Source: Capra hircus
Lineage: Eukaryota; Chordata; Mammalia; Artiodactyla; Bovidae
Direction of reading: 5' to 3'
DNA: 64,000 bases
NCBI RefSeq assembly: GCF_001704415.2
Contig: NC_030822.1
Location: forward strand, 50,151,345 to 50,215,344
In this document: positions 1 to 11,941 of the stretch, piece by piece
Layout: the number at the start of each line of letters is the position of its first letter
Position numbering within the stretch: position 1 is the first letter of the stretch
Notes under the pieces: generated by a model
Told to the model about the DNA's origin: nothing
Databases searched by the model: none
The model's input: the letters and a program-made list of their open reading frames with translations, nothing else
Program-made: the position numbers and the translations under genes

Positions 1-20
1 TACCAAAAACGTGCACAGCA

Positions 21-295
21 TGCTGCTGCTGCTGCTGAGTCGCTTCAGTCGTGTCCGACTCTGTGCGACCCCACAGACGGCAGCCCGCCAGGCTCCCCGT
101 CCCTGGGACTCTCCAGGCAAGAACACTGGAGTGGGCTGCCATTTCCTTCTCCAATGCATGAAAAAGAAAAGTGAAAGTGAAGTCTCTCAGTCGTGTCCAA
201 CTCTTAGCAACGCCATGGTCTGCAGCCCACCAGGCTCCTCCAACCATGGATTTTCCAGGCAAGAGGACTGGAGTGGGGTGCCATTGCCTTCTCCA
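21..295 (-). repeat. Bov-tA-type dimeric SINE (BOVA2/ART2A-like)
   Basis: On the plus strand it starts with a GCT run, then the BovB-derived CGCTTCAGTCGTGTCCGACT box. The second half repeats the same module (TCAGTCGTGTCCAACTCTTA). The two arms are separated by ATGAAAAAGAAAAGTGAAAG. The element lies in minus orientation. It is specific to ruminants. Confidence 0.9.
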
Positions 296-487
296 GCATG
301 GCATGCTACATGTGTAAAAATAGCACAAGTACATGTCATATATTTAAATTTGCATGTATGCACAAAAATATTCTGAAAGGATACACAGCAAAGCGGGGAA
401 ACTGGCAGATGGGAGAAAAGCATTTACTGTTTAATCTCCTTATACTTTTCCATTGTGAACCACGTGAACGTGTTATCTACTCAAAAC

Positions 488-509
488 TTTTTTTTTTTTT
501 TTTTTTTTT
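488..509 (+). repeat. poly-T run
   Basis: Twenty-two consecutive T, preceded by CTCAAAAC. Probably the poly-A tail of a decayed minus-strand retroelement, though no body is recognisable beside it. Confidence 0.8.
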
Positions 510-1502
510 ACGAAAAGTAAAATGAAAGCACCAATTAGATGGAAACAAAGAGGACATGAACCCTGATTTTATAGACCCTGGGGTTTTTAAGCTCTTACAT
601 CACTCACCATTTTATTTCTTCAGGAATTCTAAACCAAAGCCCCATAAATGTTAAGAGTCTTAGATTTTGCAGTTGGTGTAGAACTTTTACTACTAGGTCA
701 TCCATTCTCCTGAACAGAAAGCAACTGCCAGACATTTGGCTTAAGAATCACTTCTAGTAGGTCAGTTGTAAACCCAACTCTTGGCAGAATACTTTCAGGA
801 GGATCAGGGATAAGGCAAGAAAATGTGTTTTAATCCTGTAAAAAGTCATCATCCCCAGGACATTGTTCAAAGGACATCAAAACAGAAACAGTGAATGAGT
901 ACCACGAGATGGGGAAATAGATTTCAGCATAAGAAGGCTTTTCAAAAATATACAATTTAAATTGTACAAGACAAGTTATCACTCACTCAAGTCAAAAGAT
1001 AAAAATCAAGAGAGGCTTAGGGAAACATCCAATGTTACTAATGGAGATCCTTTTGGTATAATCACTTGGAAATAAAATCTGGAAACAACAAGAATCATGG
1101 AAATGGATCGGAACCTGTAATCCAGCACTTCCATATGAAGGGATATTCCCCAGGAAGTAGCATCTCAAGGGAAATCTAAGCCTTCATTTCCAAGGACACG
1201 AACAGTTTTTACAATACATGACAGGGCAAAATGGGCATTACCCCACCAGGGAGCGACTAAGTAAACTACGTCACAGCAATAATACAAAGAGGATGGGCAT
1301 CTGCCATGAAAATGCTAACCACAGAAAAATACAGATGTATGGAAACAGCTTTAACACCGTGCCATGAAAAGAGCAGAACACACAGCAGCATGCAGACAGC
1401 GACTGCAGTTCCACGAAAGTTAGGGACGTGAGTGTGGAACAATAGCAAATATGGATATTGGCCTCTGCCCTTGGTTTCTGGCATAAGGCTCCTAATGAAT
1501 AA

Positions 1503-1703
1503 ATGTGCTCAGTCACTTAGTCGTGTCCGACTCTGTGGACCCATTGACGTAGCCTGTCAGGCTCCCCTACCTATGGAATTTTCCAGGCAAGGATACTGGT
1601 ATGGGTTGCCACTCCTTCTCCAGGGGTTCTTTGTGACCCAGGGATCGAACCCACATCTCCTGGTTGGTAGGTGGGTTTTTTACTGCTGAGCCACCAAGGA
1701 AGT
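1503..1703 (-). repeat. Bov-tA SINE
   Basis: Plus-strand text begins TGTGCTCAGTCACTTAGTCG and ends with the complement of the tRNA-like part (GGGATCGAACCC, GAGCCACCAAGGAAG). It is full length and inverted relative to the numbering. Confidence 0.9.
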
Positions 1704-2140
1704 GTAGGATTAACACGTACACACTACCATATATAAAACAGAAAACTAAAAAGGACCTACTGTATAGCACAAGAAATTATACTCAAAATTCTGGAATAAC
1801 CAGTTTGGAGAAAGAATCTGAAAAAGAATGCATATGTGTATATGTATCACCGAATCAAGCTTCCCTGGTGGCTCAGTGGTAAAGAATCTACCTTCCAAGC
1901 AGGAGACATGGGTTCGATCCCTGGGTTGGGAAGAACTCCTAGAGAATGGCAGCCCACTCCAGTGTTCTTGCCTGGAAAATCCCATGAACAGAGGAGCCTG
2001 ATGGGCTACAGTCCACGGAGCTGAAAAGAGCTGGACACGACTTAGTGACTAAACGATGACAAAACAGAATCAGTTTGCTGTACACCTCAATCTAACACAA
2101 CACTGTAAGTCAGCTATACGCCAATGTAAAATATGCATTT
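1704..2140 (+). repeat. Ruminant L1 3' end, split by a SINE
   Basis: The two halves read as the cetartiodactyl L1 3' tail: ACCTACTGTATAGCACAAG, then TTTGCTGTACACCTCAATCT and ACACAACACTGTAAGTCAGC. A Bov-tA element occupies 1859-2066 between them. No coding capacity remains. Confidence 0.85.
1859..2066 (+). repeat. Bov-tA SINE inside L1
   Basis: It begins GCTTCCCTGGTGGCTCAGTG, carries the B-box-like GGTTCGATCCCTGG and ends in the BovB-like tail AGCTGGACACGACTTAGTGA. Flanks GAATCAAG and GAATCAG look like a short target duplication. Confidence 0.9.
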
Positions 2141-2465
2141 AATTTGGTGTGAAAAAGCATTTTATACATTATGTTTGTGCGGCAGCTATTTTATGCTTAA
2201 TTTCCATTAACTATCTCAGAATCCTTCTTTAAATCAACTACACTGAAAAAGTTCTGACTTATGAGTATGGGTATCCATTTTCCCAAAGGACCATCACAGC
2301 AACCTCTCAGCCGTAAAGTATGCCATCTATACAGAAACTGCTGGCTAATTTCTGACAGAACACTGGTAATGTGACCCTACTTAATGTTCCAGGTGGGTTA
2401 GTGGCTTTCCCATTTCTTTTCTTGTTTTTATGGAGGCAACCTGCTTGCCCAAGAATTAAAATTAC

Positions 2466-2781
2466 AGGACTTGCTGATGGCTCAGGGATAAAGAATCCAC
2501 CTGCCAATGCAGGGGACACGGGTCCGATCCCTGGTCCGGGAAGATTCCTCAGGACGACTACACCTGTGTGCGCCACAATTACTAGAGGCCACGGGCAGCA
2601 ACTGTGGAAACCCGCACGCCTAAAGCCTGTGCCCCAGAAAACAAAAGAAGCCACTGCAATGAGACGCCCATGCACCATAATAAAGAGCAGCCCCTGCTTG
2701 CCGCAACCAGAGAAAGGCTGTGCAAAGCAATCGAAGACCCAGTGCAGCCAAAAGTAAATAAATAAATAATAATAAATAATT
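2466..2781 (+). repeat. CHR-type tRNA-derived SINE with AAATA tail
   Basis: It begins GGACTTGCTGATGGCTCAGG with the B-box region GGTCCGATCCCTGGTCCGGG, and ends AGACCCAGTGCAGCCAAAAG followed by an AAATA-rich tail (2755-2781). This is the cetartiodactyl CHR SINE family. Confidence 0.85.
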
Positions 2782-2960
2782 AGAATCACATAGCCCAGGC
2801 CTACACGTTGAACAGCAGTGCCACACCGCAAGGGCGAGCTCACTAACGTGCACCAGGCACAGTGGGGACCCTGGTCCATCTCCTGGTCCATCCGTTGCCC
2901 CTCCTCCTGAACAGCAGACATGGGAGACGTGTGGGTTGGGGCCAAAGCGCCTGCACTCAC

Positions 2961-3086
2961 CACAGTTGACCGGATCCTCGTCAGAGCCGTCCTGGCAATC
3001 CATGTCACCATCACACGCCCAGCGCTGGGGGATGCAGTGCCCGTTTCGACACTGGAAGTTGGAGGCCTCACAGGTGTGATAGATGG
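2961..3086 (-). CDS. SORL1: SORL1 exon: LDLR class A repeat 4
   Basis: 126-base exon, phase 1 on both sides, about human residues 1196-1237. It encodes AIYHTCEASNFQCRNGHCIP followed by QRWACDGDMDCQDGSDEDPV and NC. Six cysteines and the calcium-binding DGDMDCQDGSDE cluster are present. The recalled human residue is T in DGDTDC. The acceptor is CGTTGGCAG and the donor GTGAGT. The next LDLR-A exon is not in the remaining 2.9 kb. Confidence 0.97.
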
Positions 3087-5169
3087 CTGCCAACGAAACA
3101 GGAGAGAAAAATGGTCAAGGCCTCCTTCACCTCCGCAGCCCCATCACCCTCAGCAGCCGACTGCAAAGGAGGTACGACGGGGTACTACTCTAAAGGCAGA
3201 ATGCAGCCTCCTGAAGGGGCATCAGCTCGAGCCTTGGGGTTCATCAGTGTTACACAAGCACAGATGTACACGTTAAAAACTCGGTCACTTTCACAGCAAC
3301 CTATGAGGTCAGGACTACTCCCCACTTACAGATAAGAACGAGGTTTAGGACTCTCAGAAGGTCCCCGAGAGTAATAAAGATAATGAAGTAATAGCACCAG
3401 GGCTGTCCAAGTCCAAAGCCTGTGCTTTCTCCAGTCCACTTGGGTACTTAATCTTCTCACTCCTCCAGACTCTGCTGGACAAGAACAGGTAGAGGGTGCT
3501 CGGGGCTCTGGGTCCTAGACCTGCTCCCGACACTGTAGGGACCTTGATGTCATCCTCTGCACTGATATCTAAGGAGCCCTGTAAGTTGTGAAAGGGCCTG
3601 ATTTTATAATTCTAAATGAACTGCCCAGTTTCATAAGTGGAAAACCTCCCGTCCAAAGATGCATCTAAAATCACAAAGAAAGCAGGCCCAGAAACCTAGA
3701 ATTCCTTAACTTTCTGGATAGCCAAGAGTGACGTCTACCAGCTAATATGACACGGCATCCTCTACAACCATTAAAAGAAAAAAAAATTAAAGTGCCAGGG
3801 AACCAGTCACTGTTATAACTGAACAGGCTCATTTGCATACACAGGCTGAGGCCACCTGAAAGTCATTTAGAAAATGTCAAAACTTCAGTCAGAGACTATT
3901 TCAGATGCATAATATCTGCCTGCAACCCAAGCAACACTACTGGCCGCCTTCTCCATCAGATTTTCCTTCCCTCCTCTGATGCAGAGAGCAATTTGTGTCT
4001 GTTCACTGCTGAATGCAAGCCAGGGCTGGCCTTGTTTGCAACCAGCATGAAATAACATAACCAAGACAGACTGGCTCTCTTGGTTGAACCGAGTGGACAG
4101 GGCGTCCTTGTGACAGGAGCAGGCAAAGCAAACAAAAGTGGGCTGTTGAGTGCAAACCACAGTTACCTATTCAGCTGAGATGGTTGGTAACAGTGACTCA
4201 AGGGTTGGGAAAATGGGCTTCCAATGCCATCTAGAATTGCTACTGCATTTGAGGCTATTTTGCGCAATAGTCTGAAATACAAACCCCCTGATTTTTCAAA
4301 CCACTTTACAACAAAAGGTGGTCCATCATCTGTTGGCTTCTCAAAGACCAATGCTATGTCCAGTCACATGCAAATACATCTACTGGAAGTTTCAGTATTT
4401 TACAATATTAGCAGTCAGGATCCATTAAATATCTTTTTAAAATATACTTATCTCTGATAAGAAAGATAAATGTGTCCCTGCATGTTAGATGAGCTTTGCC
4501 CCAGTAACAGCCATTGCCTGGAATACTTCTGATTTATTGGTTTTACAAATCTGATAGCCCTTTAAAAAATTCCTCACCAAAGCCTTGCTCGCTATCATAA
4601 AAGATACTGTCACCTAAATCACTGCCACACTGAAATACTCACTATTATTCAGCCTATGGATTTCAACTGAAAACAATTTCTGAGTGCTAATGGAGTTTCC
4701 AAGTGGACAACGCTGAAGGGCATGTTTGACAGCTCCAGATTCTACCACTGATGCTGAGCTGAGAAAGACTAATTAATTTACACAATTTCATTCAAATGGC
4801 CAGGAAGGGCTGGAATGCTTAACATAGTCTCTTTTTCTGTCTTCTGAGTAACTTACTAGCTCTCTGACACTGAGTGTCTGATGAATGATCTATGTTCAAT
4901 TGATAATATTTAACTGTAAGGATGAAAGAGATGGACTTTAAAATAGACTAAAGAATTTCAGGCAGATAAAAAAGAATCCTTTGCATAGCAAGGGTCCATC
5001 ATGACCCTAAGAATAGAAGGGCTACTGGGGCAAATGATCATGAAATTAGAATATCAGAGTTTCTAATAAAGGCCATTATCCTCTGGCTTACTCTGACATG
5101 AACACATCTCTCCTGACTCAGCAAGACCCTATGTGACCCCCTGATCAAAAACATTAGCCGAATAAAAGC

Positions 5170-5960
5170 GGGGCAGAAGAGATGAGTTAATTACTGTGAC
5201 AAGCACTGCCTTATTATAAAACACTGGACTCTTACAAAATGAAGGAGGAAAAAAAATGTTAGTGTCAACACAACCTGAATGATTAATAATGTAAAAAATA
5301 ACGTAAAGCATAAAGGACAGTGAAAAATAAAAGGCAAATCTGGAAAAGAACCAATCAGAAATTCTAGATATAAAAAACAGAGTCATGGAAATAAAAACAG
5401 CTCAGTGGATGTGTGACATAGGAGATTAGATTCAGCTGAAAAGAGGACTGTTGAACAGGAAAAGAAATCTGAGGAAGTAACTCAGAGTCATAAGGAGACA
5501 GAAAATCTAAAAACCAAAGGCATAAATATCAGGATGAGGAAGTCCAGCGAAGGGCTGATAGCTGCTGCTAACAAGGCAAGACGAAGTAGCTAACAGACAC
5601 AGCAGAAAAGACAGTTGGCTGCAGCTGCCTAGAACTGATGAAAAACATAAATCCTCAGATTTTAGGACGGCGACAAACAGGATAAATGAAAATAATTTCA
5701 CGCCTAGGTAGGTGAAACTGAGCAGCAAACAAAATATAAAAAAACCTAAAGGCAACTAGAGAGAAAAGAACGTCCGTTATTACTGGAACAGATAATCTGG
5801 CAGGAGAATTGAAATCAGCACAAAAGAGGCCAGAAAGAAATGGAATGATTCCACCAAAATACTTAGGAAAAATTACTACAAATCTAGAAAACCAGATGCA
5901 TCAATTTCAGTGTTGAGAACGAAACAAAGACATGGTTATAGGAACAAAACTTTTAAGTTT
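5170..5960 (+). repeat. Old L1 (L1M-type) relic, ORF1 region
   Basis: It resembles the 5' part of L1 around ORF1: AGAGTCATGGAAATAAAAAC, GATTAGATTCAGCTGAAAAG and GAAGTAACTCAGAGTCATAA. Both strands are riddled with stops. The boundaries are approximate. Confidence 0.6.
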
Positions 5961-6139
5961 ACGACTCATAGACTCTGCTATGAAACGCTGAAGGATGAAC
6001 ACAGGCAGGAAGCAGTAAACACAGGAAGGGGAAGTGACCGACGCATAGGCACCTATACATAAGTGTGGTTACTAAACGATAATAACGATGCCTGATTTTA
6101 GGATTTTAAACGTAAAATTAAACTATGAAGTATTTCGCG

Positions 6140-6279
6140 GTTTTATTTGGGGGTGGGGTGCGATGGGGGCCATACCATGCAGCACGTGGGTTCCTAGTTC
6201 CCCGACTAGGGACTGAGTCCGAGCTCCCTGCACTGGAAAGGTGGAGTCTCAACCACTGGACCAACCTCCAAGGAAGTCC
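6140..6279 (-). repeat. CHR-type SINE
   Basis: Plus-strand text ends GGACCAACCTCCAAGGAAGT and contains the complement of the tRNA B box (GGGACTGAGTCCGAGC), marking an inverted CHR SINE. Confidence 0.8.
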
Positions 6280-7320
6280 ACGTGTTTTAAAATACTAAAT
6301 ATATACTGAGTTCGTCAATACTGACATTATGGGCAGAGACTGGAATCAAGGCAGGTCCAGGAGGGGGAAAGATATCAGGAATATGCATAAGATGTCTAGG
6401 GCAACAGCTAAAAAAACAGAAATGAAATGTTTAAGTTCCAAATCAATGCAGGGGGGAATAAAAGGCTCAAATCCATGGAAAGCAAAACAAGGGAGGGGAA
6501 GAGCCACAAAAAGGCCCAGTACAGACCATGCATGAGAGCTGAAGCCCACAGGAAGTCAGCAGGCCCTGACCCATTTCTTTGGCTCTGCACGTGACTTAAC
6601 TTACTAGGCCAGGAAACGAAGCAACCACACAATGAGCGCACATACTACCTCCAGCTAATCTACGGATAAGATGGACAATCTCCTTTATAAGGGTTTGGAA
6701 GCACAGCCATTGGAATGAGGCTGCAGTGGCTGTGTAGGCACTCTGCATTTCCCCACGCAGTCCTGCCAGAGGAAACCAGAGATAAAACCAGGGTCAGTGA
6801 CCAGCCTACCCACAGAAATGAAGTTCTTAATCCACTGTGGAAGACCAGCTCATGCAGCTGAAACGCAAGTTTGACTAATGTGGTTGTGCTAATAATATGT
6901 CCAGTCATCATGAAACTTACAAATGGAAATGCCCAGAGGCACCTCTCTAATTTATCAATCAATGATCCACCCAAACCCAAAGCTGCCAAACAGCCCTTGT
7001 GTGCTTTCTGGGCTGATGGCGGTTTCTTCCGAGACCTTGTTTATCCCTCCTTCTGCGAGCCAGGCTTTCAAAGAAAGCAATACATGCAGTCTTTCCAGAA
7101 GCAGAGGGGCACACAACAAGGCTGTGCCAGAGAGGACACAGGAATGGGGAGTTTACGAGGTGGGCAGGAATCTGGTAACATCACAGATCACCCAGTGTGA
7201 TATACTTGGCCTTTGAGTAGGTCCATTTATTCCTTAAAGCCACATAAGGTCACCTCTAAAATAAAACGGACCAATCAACAAAGGTTCTCGGAACTGGGCA
7301 TTGGGAGAACATAAAGGAGT

Positions 7321-8193
7321 ATATGCAGAGCACATCATGAGAAACGCTGGACTGGAAGAAACACAAGCTGGAATCAAGATTGCTGGGAGAAATATCAATA
7401 ACCTCAGATATGCAGATGACACCACCCTTATGGCAGAAAGTGAAGAGGAGTTAAAAAGCCTCTTGATGAAAGTGAAAGAGAGCAAAAAAGTTGGCTTAAA
7501 GCTCAACATTCAGAAAACAAAGATCATGGCATCCGGTCCCATCACTTTATGGGAAATAGATGGGGAAACAGTGGAAACAGTGTCAGACTTTATTTTTTGG
7601 GGCTCCCAAATCACTGCAGATGGTGACTGCAGCCATGAAATTATAAGATGCTTAACTCCTTGGAAGGAAAGTTATGACCAACCTAGATAGCATATTGAAA
7701 AGCAGAGACATTACTTTGCCAACAAAGGTCCATCTAGTCAAGGCTATGGTTTTTCCTGTGGTCATGTATGGATATGAGAGTTGGACTGTGAAGAAGGCTG
7801 AGCGCCAAAGAATTGATGCTTTTGAACTGTGGTGTTGGAGAAGACTCTTGAGAGTCCCTTGGACTGCAAGGAGATCCAACCAGTCCATTCTGAAGGAGAT
7901 CAACCCTGGGATTTCTTTGGAAGGAATGATGCAAAAGCTGAAACTCCAGTACTTTGGCCACCTCATGAGAAGAACTGACTCACTGGAAAAGACTCTGATG
8001 CTGGGAGGGATCGGGGGCAGGAGGAGAAGGGGATGACAGAGGATGAGATGGCTGGATGGCATCACGGACTCGATGGACGTGAGTCTGAGTGAACTCCGGG
8101 AGATGGTGATGGACAGGGAGGCCTGGCGTGGTGCGATTCATGGGGTCACAAACAGTCGGACACGACTGAGCAACTGAACTGAACTGAACTGAA
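7321..8193 (+). repeat. BovB (RTE) LINE 3' part with reverse transcriptase remnant
   Basis: A plus-strand reading from about 7301 to 7690 encodes the reverse transcriptase palm, including LRYADDTTLM with the catalytic YADD, then KVGLKLNIQKTKIM. A second frame (7674-8036) continues with TLPTKVHLVKAMVFPVVMYG and ends in RRRRG just before the 3' UTR. A frameshift near 7680 breaks the reading. The 3' end is the typical ACTGAACTGAACTGAA tail. It is 5' truncated and not functional. Confidence 0.93.
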
Positions 8194-8392
8194 AGGAGTA
8201 AAAGATCATTTCTGTCCTTCACAAACCAAATCTAAACCAAAGCAGACCACAAGAGTGGGATATAATAGCAGATCTACTTTTTTCTTTTTTGCTTTTAGAA
8301 ATTAGGAAGCATGCTCTGAGACTCCGGCTGCCGGACAGTATAGGAACTGCCAGGATACTGCTGGGGTAAGGACAATTAAGATATGGGAATGA

Positions 8393-8590
8393 GGCACTTT
8401 CCTGGTGGGCCAGTGATTAGGACTTTGCCTTACAATATAGCAGGTGCAGGTTTGATCCCTGGTCAGAGAACTAGGATCCCATGTGGCCAAAAAAGCGAAA
8501 CATGGGACAGAAGCAGTGTTGTAGCAGATTTAATAAAGACTTTAAAAAAAGGTCCACAACAACAAAAAATCTTTAAGAAAAAAAAAAGGA
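8393..8590 (+). repeat. CHR-type SINE
   Basis: It starts CACTTTCCTGGTGGGCCAGT, carries GGTTTGATCCCTGGTCAGAG and ends in an A-rich tail. Confidence 0.85.
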
Positions 8591-9414
8591 ATGAAAAGTG
8601 ATTTAATTTGCAAGCATGAAGATCCATTAACAATAGATGGCAAAAGGAAGCCTGAAATACCAGATCTGCCCTCACTTGCCACAAAAGGGTGAAAGGAAAT
8701 ATCGTTATCCCCATCACTGGTGGGATTTAAGGTAGACTTGAGCAACAATTTCTAAAGGAGGGTGCAGAGAAAATTTACCCATCAGCTAGTAGGGTTTGTT
8801 TTTCTGCCTCTACAACTGCCCCAACTCCTTGCTCTCCCCGATTCCATCATAATGTACATGCCCTTGTTTGTTCATTCATTCATTCACAAAAAAATAGTGG
8901 CGTGAACATGAGTGAACCTAACACCAGCAGAATAATTAGAATCTCAGACCACTCAGCCTTCTTTTCATAGTCTCCTGCTGTTTCCAACTTTATCTTTAAT
9001 GAAATCTTACCCCAAACAGGTGCAAGCACAATTTAAGTTTTCACTGTTTAGGGAACATCTTGATGCTCCACTCCTAAAACATGAGCTAGTTCACTGCTCC
9101 TCAACGTATGGTCCCCAGACCAGGGGCCAGTCTGTAAACTCTTTGCTACTGTTCCTAGGAAAATAAACTTGAGCCAAAATGTAAAACAACTGTATCACTC
9201 ATGACATTGCTCAGTTAATATTCTTCCATAGCAAGACTTTCTCAATGAAGGAAGCAAAGAGCTGGTAACATTTTGGCACAAGGTGATCACAGACCAGCTC
9301 TTCGTTTCTAAGGTCCATTTCTTAGAGACTTGATTCTGTGATCATGTAGGGCGGTAATGCTGCCCACTATATGAACAGGTTAAGTGCAGCTCAGGGAGGC
9401 CAGGAAATACTGAC

Positions 9415-9534
9415 CAGTACAGTTGGCTTCATCAGACCAGTCCCTGCAGTCGTTGTCCCCATCGCACACCCAGGAGGAGCGGATGCACATGCCAGAGCTG
9501 CAGCCGTATTCGTCACTCCGACACTGGTGCATTT
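9415..9534 (-). CDS. SORL1: SORL1 exon: LDLR class A repeat 3
   Basis: 120-base exon, phase 1 on both sides, about human residues 1156-1195. It encodes MHQCRSDEYGCSSGMCIRSS and then WVCDGDNDCRDWSDEANC. All six cysteines and the acidic calcium site are present. The human sequence as recalled reads YNCSSGMC, an N-glycosylation site; here glycine replaces the asparagine. NCT at the end is a possible sequon. The acceptor is ACCTGCAG and the donor GTCAGT. Confidence 0.97.
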
Positions 9535-9709
9535 CTGCAGGTGAGACCACAGACAAGGGTGTGAGCGCAAAAGCTTGCTCAGAATTCTGTCTCTTATGTC
9601 AGGGCTCCTGGTAGGTAGAGATGCACCCGATATCCCCACCATCCCTGATGATCCAGAATGCACGGAGGAAGACTTAAACCAGGGATGGAAAATCATGAGG
9701 AATGGTGCC

Positions 9710-10132
9710 CAAGTAGAGTTGGCCCTCTGGACCTGTAGGTTCTGCATCCATGGATTAAACGAACCATGCACCGTACATTTCCCAGGTAGCTGAGTGATAA
9801 AGCATCTGCCTGCCCAACAGGAAACTCAAGTTCAGTCCCTGGATTGGGAAGATGCCCTGGAGTAGGAAATGGCAACCCACTCCAGTATTCTTGCCAGGAA
9901 AATCCCATGGACAGAGAAGCCTGGCAGGTACAGTCCATGGGGCCACAAAGAGTCAGACTCGATCTAGTGACTAAACAATAAACAACAGCATTGGGTACTA
10001 CGATTATGATCCATGGCTGGGTGAATCTGTGGATGCAGAATCCGTGGACATGGAGGGCCTTGGGCACCCATGGATTTCGGAACCTGTGGTGGGTCCTGGC
10101 ACTGATGCCCTGTGGACACCCAGGGACAATGG
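9710..10132. mobile_element. Tigger-type DNA transposon relic, split by a SINE
   Basis: The left end reads GAGTTGGCCCTCTGGACCTG and TTCTGCATCCATGGATTAAA. The right end reads TGGGTCCTGGCACTGATGCC and GACACCCAGGGACAATGG. These are Tigger-like termini. The segment 10001-10059 is an inverted copy of the left arm (GGATGCAGAATCCGTGGACA, TGGAGGGCC). A Bov-tA SINE occupies the middle. No transposase is left. Confidence 0.75.
9779..9985 (+). repeat. Bov-tA SINE inside the DNA transposon
   Basis: It starts TTCCCAGGTAGCTGAGTGAT, has GGCAACCCACTCCAGTATTC in the middle and ends GAGTCAGACTCGATCTAGTG. It separates the two arms of the older transposon. Confidence 0.9.
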
Positions 10133-11941
10133 TAGTGCACTGTGAATGGGGCACAGGTGTGCTGAGATCCTGACACCTCACACTCAGGGCCTCTAGGTCA
10201 CAAAGGTATTGTCCATTTATCTTGGTACACTTTACAAATATTTTCTATGCTTCCCTTGATGGGCAAAAGGTTGGGGAAGCAATGCTCTGGTTGCCCAGAA
10301 AGCCACAATTTCAGAAGACTTCTAGAGACAGAGCCTGCGGTTTCAGAAAAGGAGTGATGAGAACCTCAAAAGTGCAGATCCATGTGAGGTGCTCAGGTCA
10401 GGAAAATTAAGACCAGCGCTGAGCTCTCTGAATGGAGAGGCTGGGGACTGTCCATGAGCATAGCTCCAGGGATGCTGGCCGGTGGGCTGTCTCAGGAAGG
10501 GTGGAGGCTGGAGGCAAATGAACCCGCGCAGCCTGCCCAAGACAGGAAAGGCAGCTCTACTGGCAGAATCTTATGTAGACCCTGAGGACAGCAGCAACAC
10601 AGGACTTTCCCATGGAACTGTAAAGAGTCCAGGAAAACAGGAGTAGCCGAGACGACTGGGGTCCCAGGGTGGCGGCCTCAGGAAGAGAGGCTGATGGTGA
10701 ACTGGGGAAGCAGATATTCATGGGGACACCGTCTGGAGACTCTCAGAGAGGACCTGGATCTGAGGAGGGGACCACCTGAGACCCCAAGGTGGATTCAGGA
10801 TGCACCAGCCTGAACAGGCCACAAGCAGAGACTCTGAGGGACAGACACTGTTTAATGGTCAAATGTGTGTCCAGTGACGGGCTGAGAGGACACCTGATAA
10901 ATGCGTGACCACGTGCTGATTCCTCCTTGAGAGAGCAAAGCCGGCCACACAGCTGGGCCCTCTGAGTGCAGACGGGACAAGGGAAGGATGAAGGGAAGAG
11001 TGTGAACCCCAAGGACTGTTTCCTGGAAATTTGTGTTTTACAAAAATGAAGGAAAATGATATAACCACCCCCAAAAAACTGCTCTGAGGGTTCCCCTTAT
11101 TTCAGTCCCAGTGAATCAAACCCCTGCCTGTGGTGACTCAGGCCCCATCCGGAAGCACAGGCCCAGCTGGACCGGACATGCCCCTGTGGACAGACAGGGA
11201 CCCCATGGGGCCTCGCTGGCCCTTCATAGTGGTGGGGTCAGCGTCTGGGCCCAGGCTGGCCCCCTCCAGGCTGGGGCACTCTGTTACCTCCCACAGTGAT
11301 TAGCAGCTACGGGCTTGGAACCAGAGCCCGTCAACTAACACAGGCCTCCTACAACCGACAGGAGAGGAGTATGCAAGAAGAATTCCAATTCCCTTTTCTG
11401 ACACAAACTAACAGTATCCCCCTGAACAAGCCCCCGGACCTCTGTGGACCTCCGTCGTTTCACCTGGAAATCAAAGGACTGAAGTAGAAAATCCCACCAC
11501 TGCTTCAGTTCCAACACACCATTTTCCTAAATAAAAATTTCCATCCAGAAAACAGGTGCTCAAATAATGTTTGTGCTATCTGCTGACTTCTAACAGGGTT
11601 TCCTGAATTACATGAGTTTAAAAAAAAAGGATTCACAAAGGTATAGCTCTGGGTCTACAAGAAGCTCATCTCACAGCCACCTAGAAATGTGGGCTAAGGC
11701 TGTAGAGCCATCAATAAAGGCCTGAATTCATTTAGGAATCTTCCCTAGTCTTACACGCGTGTGCACAGCAGCACTGCAGAATGAAGTTCTATCCCCTTAT
11801 GAATGAATCACTCCTACCATGTGTACGGAGCTGGCCGTGCAGCTGACATTACAAATCCCACAATGATGTTCAGAAACCCTCCCTTTCCAACCCTCCCCAT
11901 GAGCAAGAGCGCGGCCCCTTCTGAACGTCATGCCCCCTTAC

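Larger units (their letters stand above)
1..2960 (-). other. SORL1: SORL1 intron after LDLR-A repeat 4 (partial)
   Basis: Open-ended intron. It holds a dimeric Bov-tA-type SINE at the edge, a poly-T run, an L1 3' end interrupted by SINEs, and a CHR SINE. Between 510 and 1500 I see only unique AT-rich sequence. No exon or RNA gene is recognised. Confidence 0.85.
3087..9414 (-). other. SORL1: SORL1 intron between LDLR-A repeats 3 and 4
   Basis: 6.3 kb intron. It contains an old L1 relic (5170-5960), two CHR SINEs and a BovB fragment. The stretches 3087-5170, 6290-7300 and 8600-9414 show no gene or recognisable repeat to me, apart from an ATTC microsatellite near 8868-8886. Confidence 0.85.
9535..11941 (-). 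other. SORL1: SORL1 intron between LDLR-A repeats 2 and 3
   Basis: 2.4 kb intron. A DNA transposon relic split by a Bov-tA SINE fills 9710-10132. From 10133 to 11941 I see unique sequence of moderate GC content with no gene. Confidence 0.85.

Noticed and set aside
1859..2066. tRNA gene calls within SINEs
   Set aside because: The GGTTCGATCCCTGG boxes belong to tRNA-derived SINEs. There is no cloverleaf with a usable anticodon arm and acceptor stem.
2371..2757. 128-codon plus-strand open reading
   Set aside because: It lies across a CHR SINE and has no family resemblance or start context. Chance opening in a repeat.
2307..3093. Long minus-strand open readings overlapping LDLR-A repeat 4
   Set aside because: They run from the true exon into intron and SINE sequence, or read the exon out of frame. 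The GT donor at 2960 and the conserved module end show where coding stops.
7321..8193. BovB as an active mobile gene
   Set aside because: It is 5' truncated, frameshifted near 7680 and lacks the endonuclease domain, so it is a fossil.
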